DNA of 64,000 nucleotides, taken from NCBI RefSeq assembly GCF_029101545.1, contig NZ_CP118866.1, forward strand, positions 372,001 to 436,000, given 5' to 3'. A program made the position numbers and the translations under genes. Shown here piece after piece: positions 9,277 to 18,097 of this stretch. Under the pieces are notes generated by a model. The model ran no database searches. It saw nothing but the letters and a program-made list of their open reading frames with translations, and had not been told where the DNA came from. The stretch's first letter is position 1, and each line of letters opens with the position of its first letter. Source of the DNA: Amygdalobacter indicium. Its GTDB lineage: Bacteria; Bacillota; Clostridia; Saccharofermentanales; Fastidiosipilaceae.

Positions 9277-11256
9277 ATGTTTGAGTGGGAACCTAATAAG
9301 AAAGACAGCAATCTTAAAATATCGGTAAACGGCCAGACGGCTTCTTTGTACTGGAATGAACAGACGAAAATTCTCACTATTAGTCTTCCATATTCTGCGG
9401 TGTATGGGATGGGCGAACGATATAATGGACTCAATCAGAATAATCGTATTGTGAAAATTGAGGTGGAAGAAAAGTTCTGCAATCAAGGAGATAAGAGCTA
9501 TTGCCCTTCACCATTCTTTTTCACGGACACAGGATTTTCTTTTTGCGCATTGTCTGGCAGCACTTTGATATTCGATTTTACGCAGAAGAATGTCATAACG
9601 CTTCATACACCCTGCGGATGCAAGTTTGTGTTGAATGCAGGGACGCCTGCAAAGCTAATTTCCGAGTATATGTCCTTGTCGGGACCGGCAGTCCTTCCGC
9701 CTGACTGGATTTTCGGACCGTGGATTTCTGCAAACCATTGGGATACGCAAAAGGAAACGGAGAAACAGCTTGAAATCCTAAAAAAGCATGAATTTCCAGC
9801 CACAGTGCTAGTCTTGGAAGCATGGAGCGATGAAGCAACCTTTTATATTTTTAATGGCGCCAAATATCAAGAAAAGCAGAATGGAGAACCTTTTGCGGTA
9901 GGTGATTTTGACTATTCGGAAAGTGCTTATTGGCCTAACCCTCAAGAGATGATTAACAAACTGCACAAGGCAGGGCTTCACTTAGTACTTTGGCAGGTTC
10001 CGGTTTATAAACAGCAGGGGAAAGGTGAAGTCATAAATCGACAGAACAATCTGGATTGGGAGGACGCAGTAAAACGCTCTCTCTGCATTCGAAACTTGGA
10101 TGGTACACCCTATAAAATTCCGGAGGAACATTGGTTTCCAGGTTCAATGATTCCTGATTTCACAAATCCGGCAACTTACAAAACATGGTTTGGAAAAAGA
10201 CAATATCTCCTAGATATGGGCGTAGATGGGTTTAAAACTGATGGAGGAGAATTTGTCTGTACAGATGCAGTCGCTTTTTATGATGGCAGTACTGGCAAAG
10301 AAAGTAGAAATTACTATCCGCAGCAATACACAAGTGCCTATACCAAATTCCTTGGCAATAATCATGTCCTTTTCAGCCGTGCCGGCTACATTGGGCAGCA
10401 TACAACGCCATGTCATTGGGGTGGAGATCAGCAGTCTACAAATGACGAACTACAGCATGTCCTTTCTGCTGGATTGAGTGCAGCCTTAAGCGGTATTCTG
10501 TTCTGGGGATTTGATCTTGCCGGATTTGCAGGGCCACTTCCAACATTGGACCTTTATCGCCGTGCAACAATGCTCGCGTGCTTCACCCCGATTATGCAGT
10601 GGCATTCTGAACCGGATGGTGGTCAGTTCAAGGAATTAATGCCGGGCGGTGAGGGAAACAATGAGCGCAGTCCGTGGAATATGGCAATGGCTTATAATTC
10701 TCCTGAATTTGAGGCGGAAATACGTTATTGGCATTGGCTCAGGATGAATCTGCAGCCTTACTTGACTGCGACTGCGTTCAGGTGTGTAGCAGACAGTGTC
10801 CCGATGATGCGTCCGCTTGTTTACGAATGGCCTCAGGACAAAGCCGCAAGTAAAGCGGAAGATGAATTCCTTTTAGGGGATGCTGTCCTTGTCGCACCAT
10901 TGTTGGAAGAAAATCAGATTACAAGAGAAGTCTATCTGCCGGAGGGGAAATGGTACGCCTTTTTTACAGGGGAACGCTATCAAGGGTGTCAGACAATTTC
11001 CACAACGGAAGCTACGAAATTTCCGGTTTTTATCCGTGACGGCTATGCGGTCCCTTTACAGGCCAGTAATATTGATTCTCTTGGCAAGCCCATTTCACAA
11101 AGTTCAGACTCAAAGCTGATTCTGCTTGTTGCCGGTGCAACAGGTAAAAGAACATTCACCACAAATAAATCGGTTCTTACCTGTGAATGGAAAAACGAAG
11201 AGGTCAGTGTGTCGGGAATTGCCACAGACACTATCCAGATTCACCATTTCTGCTGA
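9277..11256 (+). CDS. GH31 family alpha-glucosidase
   Basis: 659 residues, cytoplasmic (no signal peptide). An N-terminal beta-sandwich (1-130) precedes the (beta/alpha)8 barrel. The predicted nucleophile is Asp322 in GFKTDGGE and the predicted acid/base is Asp384 in CHWGGD, both in GH31 positions. A C-terminal beta domain begins near 560 (LPEGKWYAFFTG). The enzyme should remove glucose from alpha-glucosides brought in by the transporter. Linkage specificity and a possible transglycosylase role are not readable here. It is third from the end of the plus-strand operon. Confidence 0.85.
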   Translation: MFEWEPNKKDSNLKISVNGQTASLYWNEQTKILTISLPYSAVYGMGERYNGLNQNNRIVKIEVEEKFCNQGDKSYCPSPFFFTDTGFSFCALSGSTLIFDFTQKNVITLHTPCGCKFVLNAGTPAKLISEYMSLSGPAVLPPDWIFGPWISANHWDTQKETEKQLEILKKHEFPATVLVLEAWSDEATFYIFNGAKYQEKQNGEPFAVGDFDYSESAYWPNPQEMINKLHKAGLHLVLWQVPVYKQQGKGEVINRQNNLDWEDAVKRSLCIRNLDGTPYKIPEEHWFPGSMIPDFTNPATYKTWFGKRQYLLDMGVDGFKTDGGEFVCTDAVAFYDGSTGKESRNYYPQQYTSAYTKFLGNNHVLFSRAGYIGQHTTPCHWGGDQQSTNDELQHVLSAGLSAALSGILFWGFDLAGFAGPLPTLDLYRRATMLACFTPIMQWHSEPDGGQFKELMPGGEGNNERSPWNMAMAYNSPEFEAEIRYWHWLRMNLQPYLTATAFRCVADSVPMMRPLVYEWPQDKAASKAEDEFLLGDAVLVAPLLEENQITREVYLPEGKWYAFFTGERYQGCQTISTTEATKFPVFIRDGYAVPLQASNIDSLGKPISQSSDSKLILLVAGATGKRTFTTNKSVLTCEWKNEEVSVSGIATDTIQIHHFC

Positions 11257-11294
11257 CGGCGAGAAACTTTATTGTTCAGAAAAAGGATTTATCT

Positions 11295-11930
11295 ATGAAT
11301 GCTATTATTTTCGATTTAGATGGTGTTCTGTGCCATACAGATGAATATCACTATATGGCATGGAAAACAATCGCAGATGAATTGGACATTCCTTTTAATA
11401 GAAAAGTTAATGACCAGCTCCGAGGGGTTTCGAGGATGGAAAGTCTCAATTTGATTCTGCGTAATTCGCCGATCCGTTATACCGAACAGGAAAAAAATCT
11501 GCTTGCAGAAAAGAAAAATAATATCTATAGGAATCTACTGCAAAATATTACATCGAAGGATTTAGCAGAGGGTGCATGGACAGTACTGGAAAAGCTGCAT
11601 ACTGTCCATATCCCACTTGCCATCGGATCTTCAAGCAAGAATACACCACTTATTGTGGAAAAGCTTGGAATTGGAAAGTTCTTTGATGTTATAGTAGATG
11701 GAAATCAAATTTCACATTCAAAACCAAATCCGGAGGTCTTTTTGTCTGCAGCAGAGAAACTGTATCAGAAACCAAGCGATTGCCTTGTTGTTGAAGATGC
11801 AGAGGCAGGAGTAAAAGCGGCCATCAACGGGGGATTCCCGGTGGCTGGAATTGGAACAGCAAAAGCTTGTCCGGATGTAAATTATCCGCTTCTATCTTTA
11901 AGTGAATTGCTTACAATAGCAAGCCATTAG
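11295..11930 (+). CDS. pgmB: Beta-phosphoglucomutase
   Basis: 211 residues, the family's usual size. HAD phosphatase-fold motifs are all present: nucleophile Asp7 and acid/base Asp9 in FDLDGVL, the cap-domain RGVSRMESL, SSSKNT, the lysine in SKPNPEVF, and VVEDAEAG. It converts beta-glucose 1-phosphate to glucose 6-phosphate, exactly the product made by the GH65 phosphorylase of the same island. I start at the ATG at 11295, which follows AAAAGGA and gives the N-terminus MNAIIFDLDG; a longer frame upstream would overlap the GH31 gene and adds unrelated sequence. Confidence 0.92.
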   Translation: MNAIIFDLDGVLCHTDEYHYMAWKTIADELDIPFNRKVNDQLRGVSRMESLNLILRNSPIRYTEQEKNLLAEKKNNIYRNLLQNITSKDLAEGAWTVLEKLHTVHIPLAIGSSSKNTPLIVEKLGIGKFFDVIVDGNQISHSKPNPEVFLSAAEKLYQKPSDCLVVEDAEAGVKAAINGGFPVAGIGTAKACPDVNYPLLSLSELLTIASH

Positions 11931-11931
11931 A

Positions 11932-12342
11932 CTTGATAAAGCAGCGAGGAAAAGAGTAGTATCATTACTTTTGGGACTAACATTGATTCTTTCGTTAATA
12001 GCACCATCCGCATTCGCTTTGGATTGCATTTATGATGTTGGTGAAACAGAACGTACACCTCGTAATTCTTCTGAGGGCGAAAATGTTATAGTAAAGGGGA
12101 CCACATGGCCGATTGAACCGGGGCAGTCCGTATGGGTCACATATACGGTTAATGGAAATCCCGTGACGGATAAAGGCGCTGAGTGGAAATATAACAGCGG
12201 GAACAATACATATTGGGAAATATCTCCGGGAAGTTTTGCAAAAGGAGATACGGTGGAATACACCGTTTGTGCTGCAAAAGATGGAGCAACTTTCAAACGA
12301 GTAGGTCCCTTTTACATTCCGTGTAACAGGGTGCACGGTTGA
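11932..12342 (+). pseudogene. Decapitated secreted protein remnant
   Basis: The frame reads through a basic segment (DKAARKRVV), a hydrophobic core and an AFA signal-peptidase site, then a small beta-rich domain (GTTWPIEPGQSVWVTYTVNG). That is a normal signal peptide, but no ATG, GTG or well-placed start precedes the basic segment. The only alternative is a TTG at 11971 inside the hydrophobic core, with AGGA about 20 bases before it. I infer that the start was lost at a junction immediately behind pgmB and that the protein is also cut short. Domains like this occur at the N-terminus of large secreted glycosidases, but the family is not identifiable. Confidence 0.45.
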
Positions 12343-12365
12343 AGGGATAATCGCATCAATTTTAG

Positions 12366-12593
12366 CTTACATACGCTGGCTCTACAGTAGCAAAGAGAAA
12401 CGAAAAGCTCTGCAAGCTTCTTGATGGTGTGGCTGATATGAATCGTGGTGATGTTAAGAACCACGATATTGGTGCATTCGGTGATGCTTATGAATACCTC
12501 ATGACAATGTATGCATCAAATGCAGGTAAATCAGGTGGTGAGTCCTTTACCCCTGCGTGGGTCTTATGTCATAATTATGGTAACGGCAAATAG
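12366..12593 (+). pseudogene. hsdM fragment (type I restriction-modification methylase)
   Basis: A 75-residue frame with RNEKLCKLLDGVADMNRG and FGDAYEYLMTMYASNAGKSG followed by GESFTP. This is the stretch of HsdM just before its catalytic methylase domain. After FTP the sequence diverges and stops. No start, no S subunit and no R subunit are nearby, so it is a broken internal fragment left by a rearrangement. Confidence 0.8.
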
Positions 12594-12668
12594 TAGCGAT
12601 GAATACAAGGTTTTAAGCCCTCTACTAAAAAATAGAAACTAAAAACAAACCACATTTTAGGAGTGAAT

Positions 12669-13109
12669 ATGGAAGAAATTATAATTGAAGAAAATCTAAA
12701 ACTAATTCCATATTATCCAAATCAAGAAATTGCTTTGAAGTGGTATCAAGATTCAGATGTTTGCAAGCAAGTAGATAACATAGATACTCTCTATACTAGA
12801 GACAGGCTAGACACGATGTATAATTATCTTTCGACAAACGGGGAATGTTATTATGTCCAATTTAATAAAACTTTAGTTGGAGATGTTTCGCTTTATAATG
12901 GAAATGAACTGGCAATTGTGATTTCCAAGGAATATCAAAATCAGCATATTGGGCGAAAATGTATTCAGGAAATGATACAACAAGCAAAAGAAAGAGGTTT
13001 AAAAGAATTAATAGCAAATATATATTCATTTAATCAGCAAAGCAGAAAAATGTTTGAATCAATTGGATTTAAACAAGTAGATGAAGAACTATATATGTAT
13101 AAGCTCTGA
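12669..13109 (+). CDS. GNAT-family N-acetyltransferase
   Basis: 146 residues. The acetyl-CoA binding part is visible in VISKEYQNQHIGRKCIQEMI (motif A, Q-x-x-H-I-G-R-K in place of Q-x-x-G-x-G/A) and the C-terminal motif B region NQQSRKMFESIGFKQV. The N-terminal half resembles RimJ/RimI-type acetyltransferases. The acceptor is unknown. AGGAG five bases before the ATG at 12669 decides the start. The gene is AT-rich compared with addB nearby. Confidence 0.75.
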   Translation: MEEIIIEENLKLIPYYPNQEIALKWYQDSDVCKQVDNIDTLYTRDRLDTMYNYLSTNGECYYVQFNKTLVGDVSLYNGNELAIVISKEYQNQHIGRKCIQEMIQQAKERGLKELIANIYSFNQQSRKMFESIGFKQVDEELYMYKL

Positions 13110-13123
13110 AATAGGAGGCTAAG

Positions 13124-13228
13124 ATGGAGAAATTAGATTTACTTGCAGACAAAATATACATGCATTTGATGTATTTTATAAAATTAATTCCGGCTCTGCT
13201 TGGATTTCAGCAACAAAATATTGGGTGA
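13124..13228 (+). CDS. Short ORF, 34 codons, unknown
   Basis: A small frame with a perfect AGGAGG at a good distance from its ATG, beginning MEKLDLLADKIYMHLMYF and ending FQQQNIG. It may be the N-terminal stub of a larger protein, as its helical start resembles the beginning of MarR-type regulators, but this is weak. It ends six bases before the next start. Confidence 0.35.
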   Translation: MEKLDLLADKIYMHLMYFIKLIPALLGFQQQNIG

Positions 13229-13233
13229 ATTAA

Positions 13234-13542
13234 ATGAGCATACATAAAAAATTTTTAAGTCCAATTATTCAAGCCTTGTTGTGGTTCTTTATATATGTGA
13301 TTTTTAGCTTAGTGGATAATTCACATTATTTGTTTGGGTGGATAATTCATAATAAAGTTTTTTACATTGCAGTGGCATTAATTGCAGTTTTGATAACTTT
13401 TTTGCAAAAAAACATAGGTTATTCCATAACTTTAGGAAATATTTGTGGTTTATTTTTAGGGCGTTTTATGGGTGATTATATTAGAAATCAGTCTATGCTT
13501 AAGATTACTGAAGATATGAGTGCACAAAAAAATATGAACTAA
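13234..13542 (+). CDS. Small membrane protein, probably frameshifted
   Basis: 102 residues with hydrophobic segments at about 10-25, 45-58 and 65-82. The frame stops shortly after a run of seven A. One extra base in that run would join it to a downstream frame (ending at 13639) that encodes another membrane segment, FIWIECILASIIISLIIELI, and a lysine-rich tail. The intact protein would be about 135 residues with four helices. I do not recognise the family. Either the gene is broken, the ribosome slips at the A run, or the base count is a sequencing artefact. Confidence 0.5.
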   Translation: MSIHKKFLSPIIQALLWFFIYVIFSLVDNSHYLFGWIIHNKVFYIAVALIAVLITFLQKNIGYSITLGNICGLFLGRFMGDYIRNQSMLKITEDMSAQKNMN

Positions 13543-13734
13543 GTAAGGATTATGGAGTTTTTATATGGATAGAATGTATTCTTGCATCGATAATAATCTC
13601 GTTGATTATAGAACTAATAAAAAAATAATAAAAAAATAAGGCGAAATGTATCTTAAAGTAAATGAGAAATTCCTAAGCGTGAACCTGAATCTAAAAACTT
13701 TTAAAGACCATTTCCCGGCTTAAGTTCATTATAT

Positions 13735-13758
13735 ATGCCCCGTTTTTCGGGGCATTTT
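13735..13758 (+). terminator. Rho-independent terminator at island end
   Basis: ATGCCCCG, five-T loop, CGGGGCAT, then TTTT: a perfect 8-bp stem with a U tail. Confidence 0.8.
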
Positions 13759-13765
13759 CATTTGT
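13749..13765 (-). repeat. Inverted copy of the left-end 17-mer
   Basis: GGGGCATTTTCATTTGT is the reverse complement of the 557-573 motif with one mismatch. It abuts the right copy of the 34-bp repeat and partly overlaps the terminator stem. Confidence 0.6.
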
Positions 13766-13799
13766 GCTTGAACAGATAAACAGGTGCAGCAGTTTGTTC
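13766..13799 (+). repeat. 34-bp direct repeat, right copy (island boundary)
   Basis: Identical to 488-521. Its last six bases form the -35 element of the addB promoter. Confidence 0.9.
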
Positions 13800-13823
13800 A
13801 GCGCTTGTAGGAACTTGTATAAT
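13794..13823 (+). promoter_or_regulatory. addB promoter
   Basis: TTGTTC (13794-13799), spacer of 18, TATAAT (13818-13823). The -35 lies inside the direct repeat. Confidence 0.6.
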
Positions 13824-13854
13824 ATAACTTAAAACAAGCGAGGGGAGAAAAAAA

Positions 13855-16800
13855 GTGCAGATAATTGCCGGAGCCGACAAGTTTCAAATCTTGGACAGAT
13901 TAGTCGACAAAATTCAGGAACGTCGTTTACAAGGAGATAAGAGCAAAGTTATCGTTATTGTCCCGGATAATCGGAAGTTATCGGTAGAACAGGCTTTGCT
14001 GCAGGTAGACCAGGGAGCTTTATTATTTACTGAAGTTCTGTCAATTAAACGTTTTGCCTCCTTATTGTTTAAGGAAGTTCTTTCCCGTAAGCAACAGGAA
14101 GTAAGTCCGGAGTTGGCAGCTTTGTTGATTTATAATTATGTGCAAGATTTATCCGAACGGAACGATTTAGATGCCGACGAAAATTTCCGTTGCCTTTCGA
14201 TTTATTTCAACAAGCCGGAATTCCGGGAAAAATTGTTGCAGACGGAAAAAAGTGTTAAAAGGTTGCGTCTCGATTTAAGCGACTTATCCTCGAAGTTAGC
14301 TGATTATACGGCACCGCAGGCCCAAAAATTAAGACGTAAGTTGCAGGCTTTGCAGGAACTGAGCGAAGCATATCGCTTGAGTCTGGCCGAGGCGGAATTA
14401 ACGGATACTGTCGGTGAAATAGATGAATTGATTAATTTGTTGCGCGATTTTGCTTTCGCCGCCGGCAATTCCGACAAGTGGACACAGCGGCATTTGCAAT
14501 TCTTGCGCCGAACGCATATTTATTTTTACGGCATGGCGGAAGATACTTTGATTACACCGCAGGAGTGGCAATTAATTAACTGTCTGCAACATGTGGCAGC
14601 TTCCTTGACGTTGACGCTGAAATTACCCGATTTAACTGCCGATTATCAGGGAAAAGAAAAATTAGCCGCCGATTTAGCTGTTTCTTTAAGCTCCGGCGAA
14701 AGTTCCGCTGAAAATTCCGACCGGAAAAGTTTACGGGTGGAAAATTTGCGCTGCTGTTCGATTAATACCTGGTTGGAGTTTGCGGCCAAGTTGCCTTATC
14801 GAGCTGCCAAAATTTATGAGGCGGGCTTTCGAGCACTGTTCGATTTGTATCAGCAGGATTTTACTTCCGTCAGTCTGGAGTATCTTTTACCGGCTTATAC
14901 GGCGGCCAAAAAAAGAGTAGAAGCTTGGATTTGTCAGTTGGAGGCGAATGCGCCTTTGCAGGATTTGCGGGACGACAGTGTTGTTTTGCGCCGAGTTTCC
15001 GAAAAGAAAACGGCTTTTTGCCATATTTTGCGTGAGATTAAGCAAATATGTACTTCAGGCGGCGCATCGGCCTGTCAGTGGCAGGATTGTGCGGTGATTC
15101 TTGCCGATTATGTTAATGATTTGCCGGATTTATTGATGGCGGCCAATGAAATTAATGTGCCGTTATATCTGGGGGAAGGCGAGAAGCAGAGCTGTATATT
15201 AAGTGCTTATTTGCATAATTTGTGGAAATTATTGAATTACGGTTTGAATCGTACTTATGTTTTGGCTTTTTTACGTTCGCCGCTTTTGCCTTTCAGTGAA
15301 AATGAGATAGCAACATATGAAAATTATCTGATCCGTAACAACCTGAATTATCATGACTTATTACAGTTCGCTGCCCCTAAGGCTGAGGCTGAGAATGAGA
15401 ATGACGACGAAAATGAAGCGGATTTGCTTTTACAGGCGGATTTGCAGTTGGCCGGGAAAATAGCCCATGATATTCTCTTGCCTTTAGCTGAACTGCAAAA
15501 GCAATTACGCAGTGCGGAAAATCGCCCCCGACGTTTGCATTTACTTTTACAGTATTTTATTGATTGTAAGTTGGAGGATACCTGTCGGGCTTTATATTTG
15601 CAGTCGCTGCAAGAGCCGGGGGCCTTTGTGCAGGAGGCGGCGAGGACTTTGGTCGGTGCTTTTAATAAATTTGCCCGGCATTTGCATGACCTCTTGACAT
15701 ATAGCCGTGATTTGGAACAGGAGACTTTGAGTGATTTTCTGCGCAGTCTGGAGTTGGACTTCCAAGCTTTGGAAAATGAAATTCTGCCCAATCCGGCCTT
15801 TCAAGTGTGGGTAAGCGGCTTGGAGAAAGCGCAAGGTACTCGCTTTAAGCAGATATATTTGGTTAATTTTACCGCAACGAGTCTGATGAACAGTTCCGGT
15901 TTTGCCGGCGGCGTTTTCAGCCGTAATGATTTGACTTTATTATTGAATTTGGCGGAAAAAAACTGCACTGTGGCTTTAGATAGTGATGCGGGTGTATATC
16001 GTTGCTTTGTTTCCTGGCTTTATGATGCTTTACTTTTAGCCGGTTCCAAAGTTGTAATTTGTACAGCCGGCAAAGTGGAAGGAGCATTAACCGAAACTTT
16101 AAGTAATTATCTGTCGCCGGTGGAAAGTATCGGTTCACTTACATCGACGAAGCTGCAAGTTCTACCGAATAAACCGGAAATATGCGATTATTTACGGCAC
16201 GCCCGTAGCCTCATTAATTTAATTATTGCTCAAAAAATGACAGCGGCGGAACGGCAACGTCTGCAGAAACTTATACAGGCGGACTTTGCTGCTGCCTATT
16301 GTCTTTTGTGCCATGAACCGAACGGTGCCGCCGGGGCTTTGTATCAAACGAGTGTTTTAAGTGTTGTCAGCCGAGCTTATGAAGTTTTACCTTTGTTGGA
16401 GCGGGCCGCGCAACTGCAAAGCAACTTGCAGACAGCCGTTACGGCAACTAATACAACGTACAATATCACCGGCAATTTGCGCTTAATTTCCTCTGTTGCC
16501 GATTTTCAAACGCTGGACGGAGACTTAATTACACGTTTGTTGAAAAGAAAGAAAACTTTATCAATTAATGAACTGGAATGCTATGCGGCCAATCCTTTTG
16601 TTTTCTTTTGCCGTTATTTACTCGCTTTGCAGGAAAAAGCCGGTGCGAATACGTATCAAAAAAATTTCGGAATATTGTTGCACGCTTTCGCCGAAGAGGC
16701 CATCAACCGAATTTATGCGCAGGCGACAGCTCTGGCCGCCGAAGAAAAGCAGCTTGAGCAGCTGACTGAAATGACCGGCGACAGAGAATTATGGCAATTT

Positions 16801-17946
16801 TTACAGGCGGATAAGGTGCTTGAACCGGAAAATCCGGCACATTTACAGTTGCATAGAAGTTTTGCCCCGCAACTTGATGCCGTTTACGCTGCATATCAAA
16901 CTTTAGTTGCTGCTTACAGTAAGGATTACAGTCGGGAAATCAGTATTTTGCGTTATAATTCCTCCCGCTTCTCTCAGCTTGCCGATTCTGCGGTTTTAGA
17001 AAAACATTTGGCGGATTTGCAGGCTGCCGGGGCAATCAAAGCGGAGATTGTCAATGAGATTTTGCAAACGGCGGAAAGTAAAATTCGCAATATTGCCGGT
17101 TTATCGACTCCGCTTTATAGGGAAACTGTACGACCGCAACTGTTAAAAATCGCCAATTTCGGCCTTTCTACAATTTTGCGGGGAGCAATGTCTTTATTTT
17201 CCCCGGATATTAAGGCTGTTTTCCCGGCAACCTTGGAAAGCCGCTTTATGTTGCCGCTCAAAGAGGCACAACGTCAGGTTAATCTTTTGGGTAAAATTGA
17301 TCGTATAGATTACTGTGACCCGCTGCAAAATCGCACGGAACCGGGGATTCTGCTGCTCGATTATAAAAGCGGCCGGAAGAAGTTTGAAGCGGCAAAATTA
17401 CTTGCCGGTTTGGATCTGCAAATGCCTCTATATGCTAACTTGATCCGCTATAATTTGGATGGAAATTTGAGCAGTGAGGGCAACACCCGGATGATTAAAT
17501 CCGCCTATATGTATCTGCAGAACCTTTACAAACGTAATAACGGCAGTAATTTAAGTCTGGCGTGGGAAAAAAGTCCGGAAGACCTGCAAACTGAATTTAC
17601 CGGCGAAGAAAAAAATGACCTTGGCTCCAAATTGACTTTGACGGAGGCCGAAGAAAGGGCGCTGGAAGATTACAGTTACAATTTATGCTTGGCAGAATGG
17701 CAGGATATCTGTGCCGGTAAATTCCCCTATGAACCGGTACTTGCAGCCGATAACACTTGTCAGGTGCCATATCAGGGCTTGGCTAAATTTTCACCCGAGT
17801 CGGGACAAAGACGCTTGTTATTGAACCGCATGACGCCAATGCCGGCAACAGTTAAGGACAAAGAGGCCTTGGAATACGCTTTGAAATTATGGCAACAATC
17901 TGCAATTACAGGAGAGAAAACTTTAAGTAATCAAAATCATTGTTAA
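13855..17946 (+). CDS. addB: ATP-dependent nuclease subunit B (AddB)
   Basis: 1363 residues, some 200 longer than Bacillus AddB. With AddA it resects double-strand ends for recombination. The N-terminal region has the AddB-type ALLFTEVLSIKRFASLLF helicase-like block. The C-terminal RecB-type nuclease is intact, with KIDRIDYC, the catalytic LLDYKSG (about Asp1169 and Lys1171) and LDLQMPLY. The iron-sulphur site is degenerate: the usual CPF cysteine is Asn913 in NPF, and of the C-terminal C-x2-C-x5-C only Cys1302 remains. GTG start after GAGGGGAG. The partner addA was probably directly downstream before the TnpB element entered. Confidence 0.85.
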   Translation: MQIIAGADKFQILDRLVDKIQERRLQGDKSKVIVIVPDNRKLSVEQALLQVDQGALLFTEVLSIKRFASLLFKEVLSRKQQEVSPELAALLIYNYVQDLSERNDLDADENFRCLSIYFNKPEFREKLLQTEKSVKRLRLDLSDLSSKLADYTAPQAQKLRRKLQALQELSEAYRLSLAEAELTDTVGEIDELINLLRDFAFAAGNSDKWTQRHLQFLRRTHIYFYGMAEDTLITPQEWQLINCLQHVAASLTLTLKLPDLTADYQGKEKLAADLAVSLSSGESSAENSDRKSLRVENLRCCSINTWLEFAAKLPYRAAKIYEAGFRALFDLYQQDFTSVSLEYLLPAYTAAKKRVEAWICQLEANAPLQDLRDDSVVLRRVSEKKTAFCHILREIKQICTSGGASACQWQDCAVILADYVNDLPDLLMAANEINVPLYLGEGEKQSCILSAYLHNLWKLLNYGLNRTYVLAFLRSPLLPFSENEIATYENYLIRNNLNYHDLLQFAAPKAEAENENDDENEADLLLQADLQLAGKIAHDILLPLAELQKQLRSAENRPRRLHLLLQYFIDCKLEDTCRALYLQSLQEPGAFVQEAARTLVGAFNKFARHLHDLLTYSRDLEQETLSDFLRSLELDFQALENEILPNPAFQVWVSGLEKAQGTRFKQIYLVNFTATSLMNSSGFAGGVFSRNDLTLLLNLAEKNCTVALDSDAGVYRCFVSWLYDALLLAGSKVVICTAGKVEGALTETLSNYLSPVESIGSLTSTKLQVLPNKPEICDYLRHARSLINLIIAQKMTAAERQRLQKLIQADFAAAYCLLCHEPNGAAGALYQTSVLSVVSRAYEVLPLLERAAQLQSNLQTAVTATNTTYNITGNLRLISSVADFQTLDGDLITRLLKRKKTLSINELECYAANPFVFFCRYLLALQEKAGANTYQKNFGILLHAFAEEAINRIYAQATALAAEEKQLEQLTEMTGDRELWQFLQADKVLEPENPAHLQLHRSFAPQLDAVYAAYQTLVAAYSKDYSREISILRYNSSRFSQLADSAVLEKHLADLQAAGAIKAEIVNEILQTAESKIRNIAGLSTPLYRETVRPQLLKIANFGLSTILRGAMSLFSPDIKAVFPATLESRFMLPLKEAQRQVNLLGKIDRIDYCDPLQNRTEPGILLLDYKSGRKKFEAAKLLAGLDLQMPLYANLIRYNLDGNLSSEGNTRMIKSAYMYLQNLYKRNNGSNLSLAWEKSPEDLQTEFTGEEKNDLGSKLTLTEAEERALEDYSYNLCLAEWQDICAGKFPYEPVLAADNTCQVPYQGLAKFSPESGQRRLLLNRMTPMPATVKDKEALEYALKLWQQSAITGEKTLSNQNHC

Positions 17947-18097
17947 TGGTGATTAAATATGTTAAAATATACTTATAGAGTATATTGCTATGAACACATC
18001 TAATATCACTAATTACAAAAAACGATAATCGTCAGATTTTCATGTAGATTGCACGGCCTTCGTAAGTATAAAAAACAAATAGAAGGGGATGAGGAAA

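Noticed and set aside
13774..13855. The 34-bp repeat as a tRNA attachment site
   Set aside because: No tRNA gene overlaps either copy; the only tRNA in the window is at 58035.
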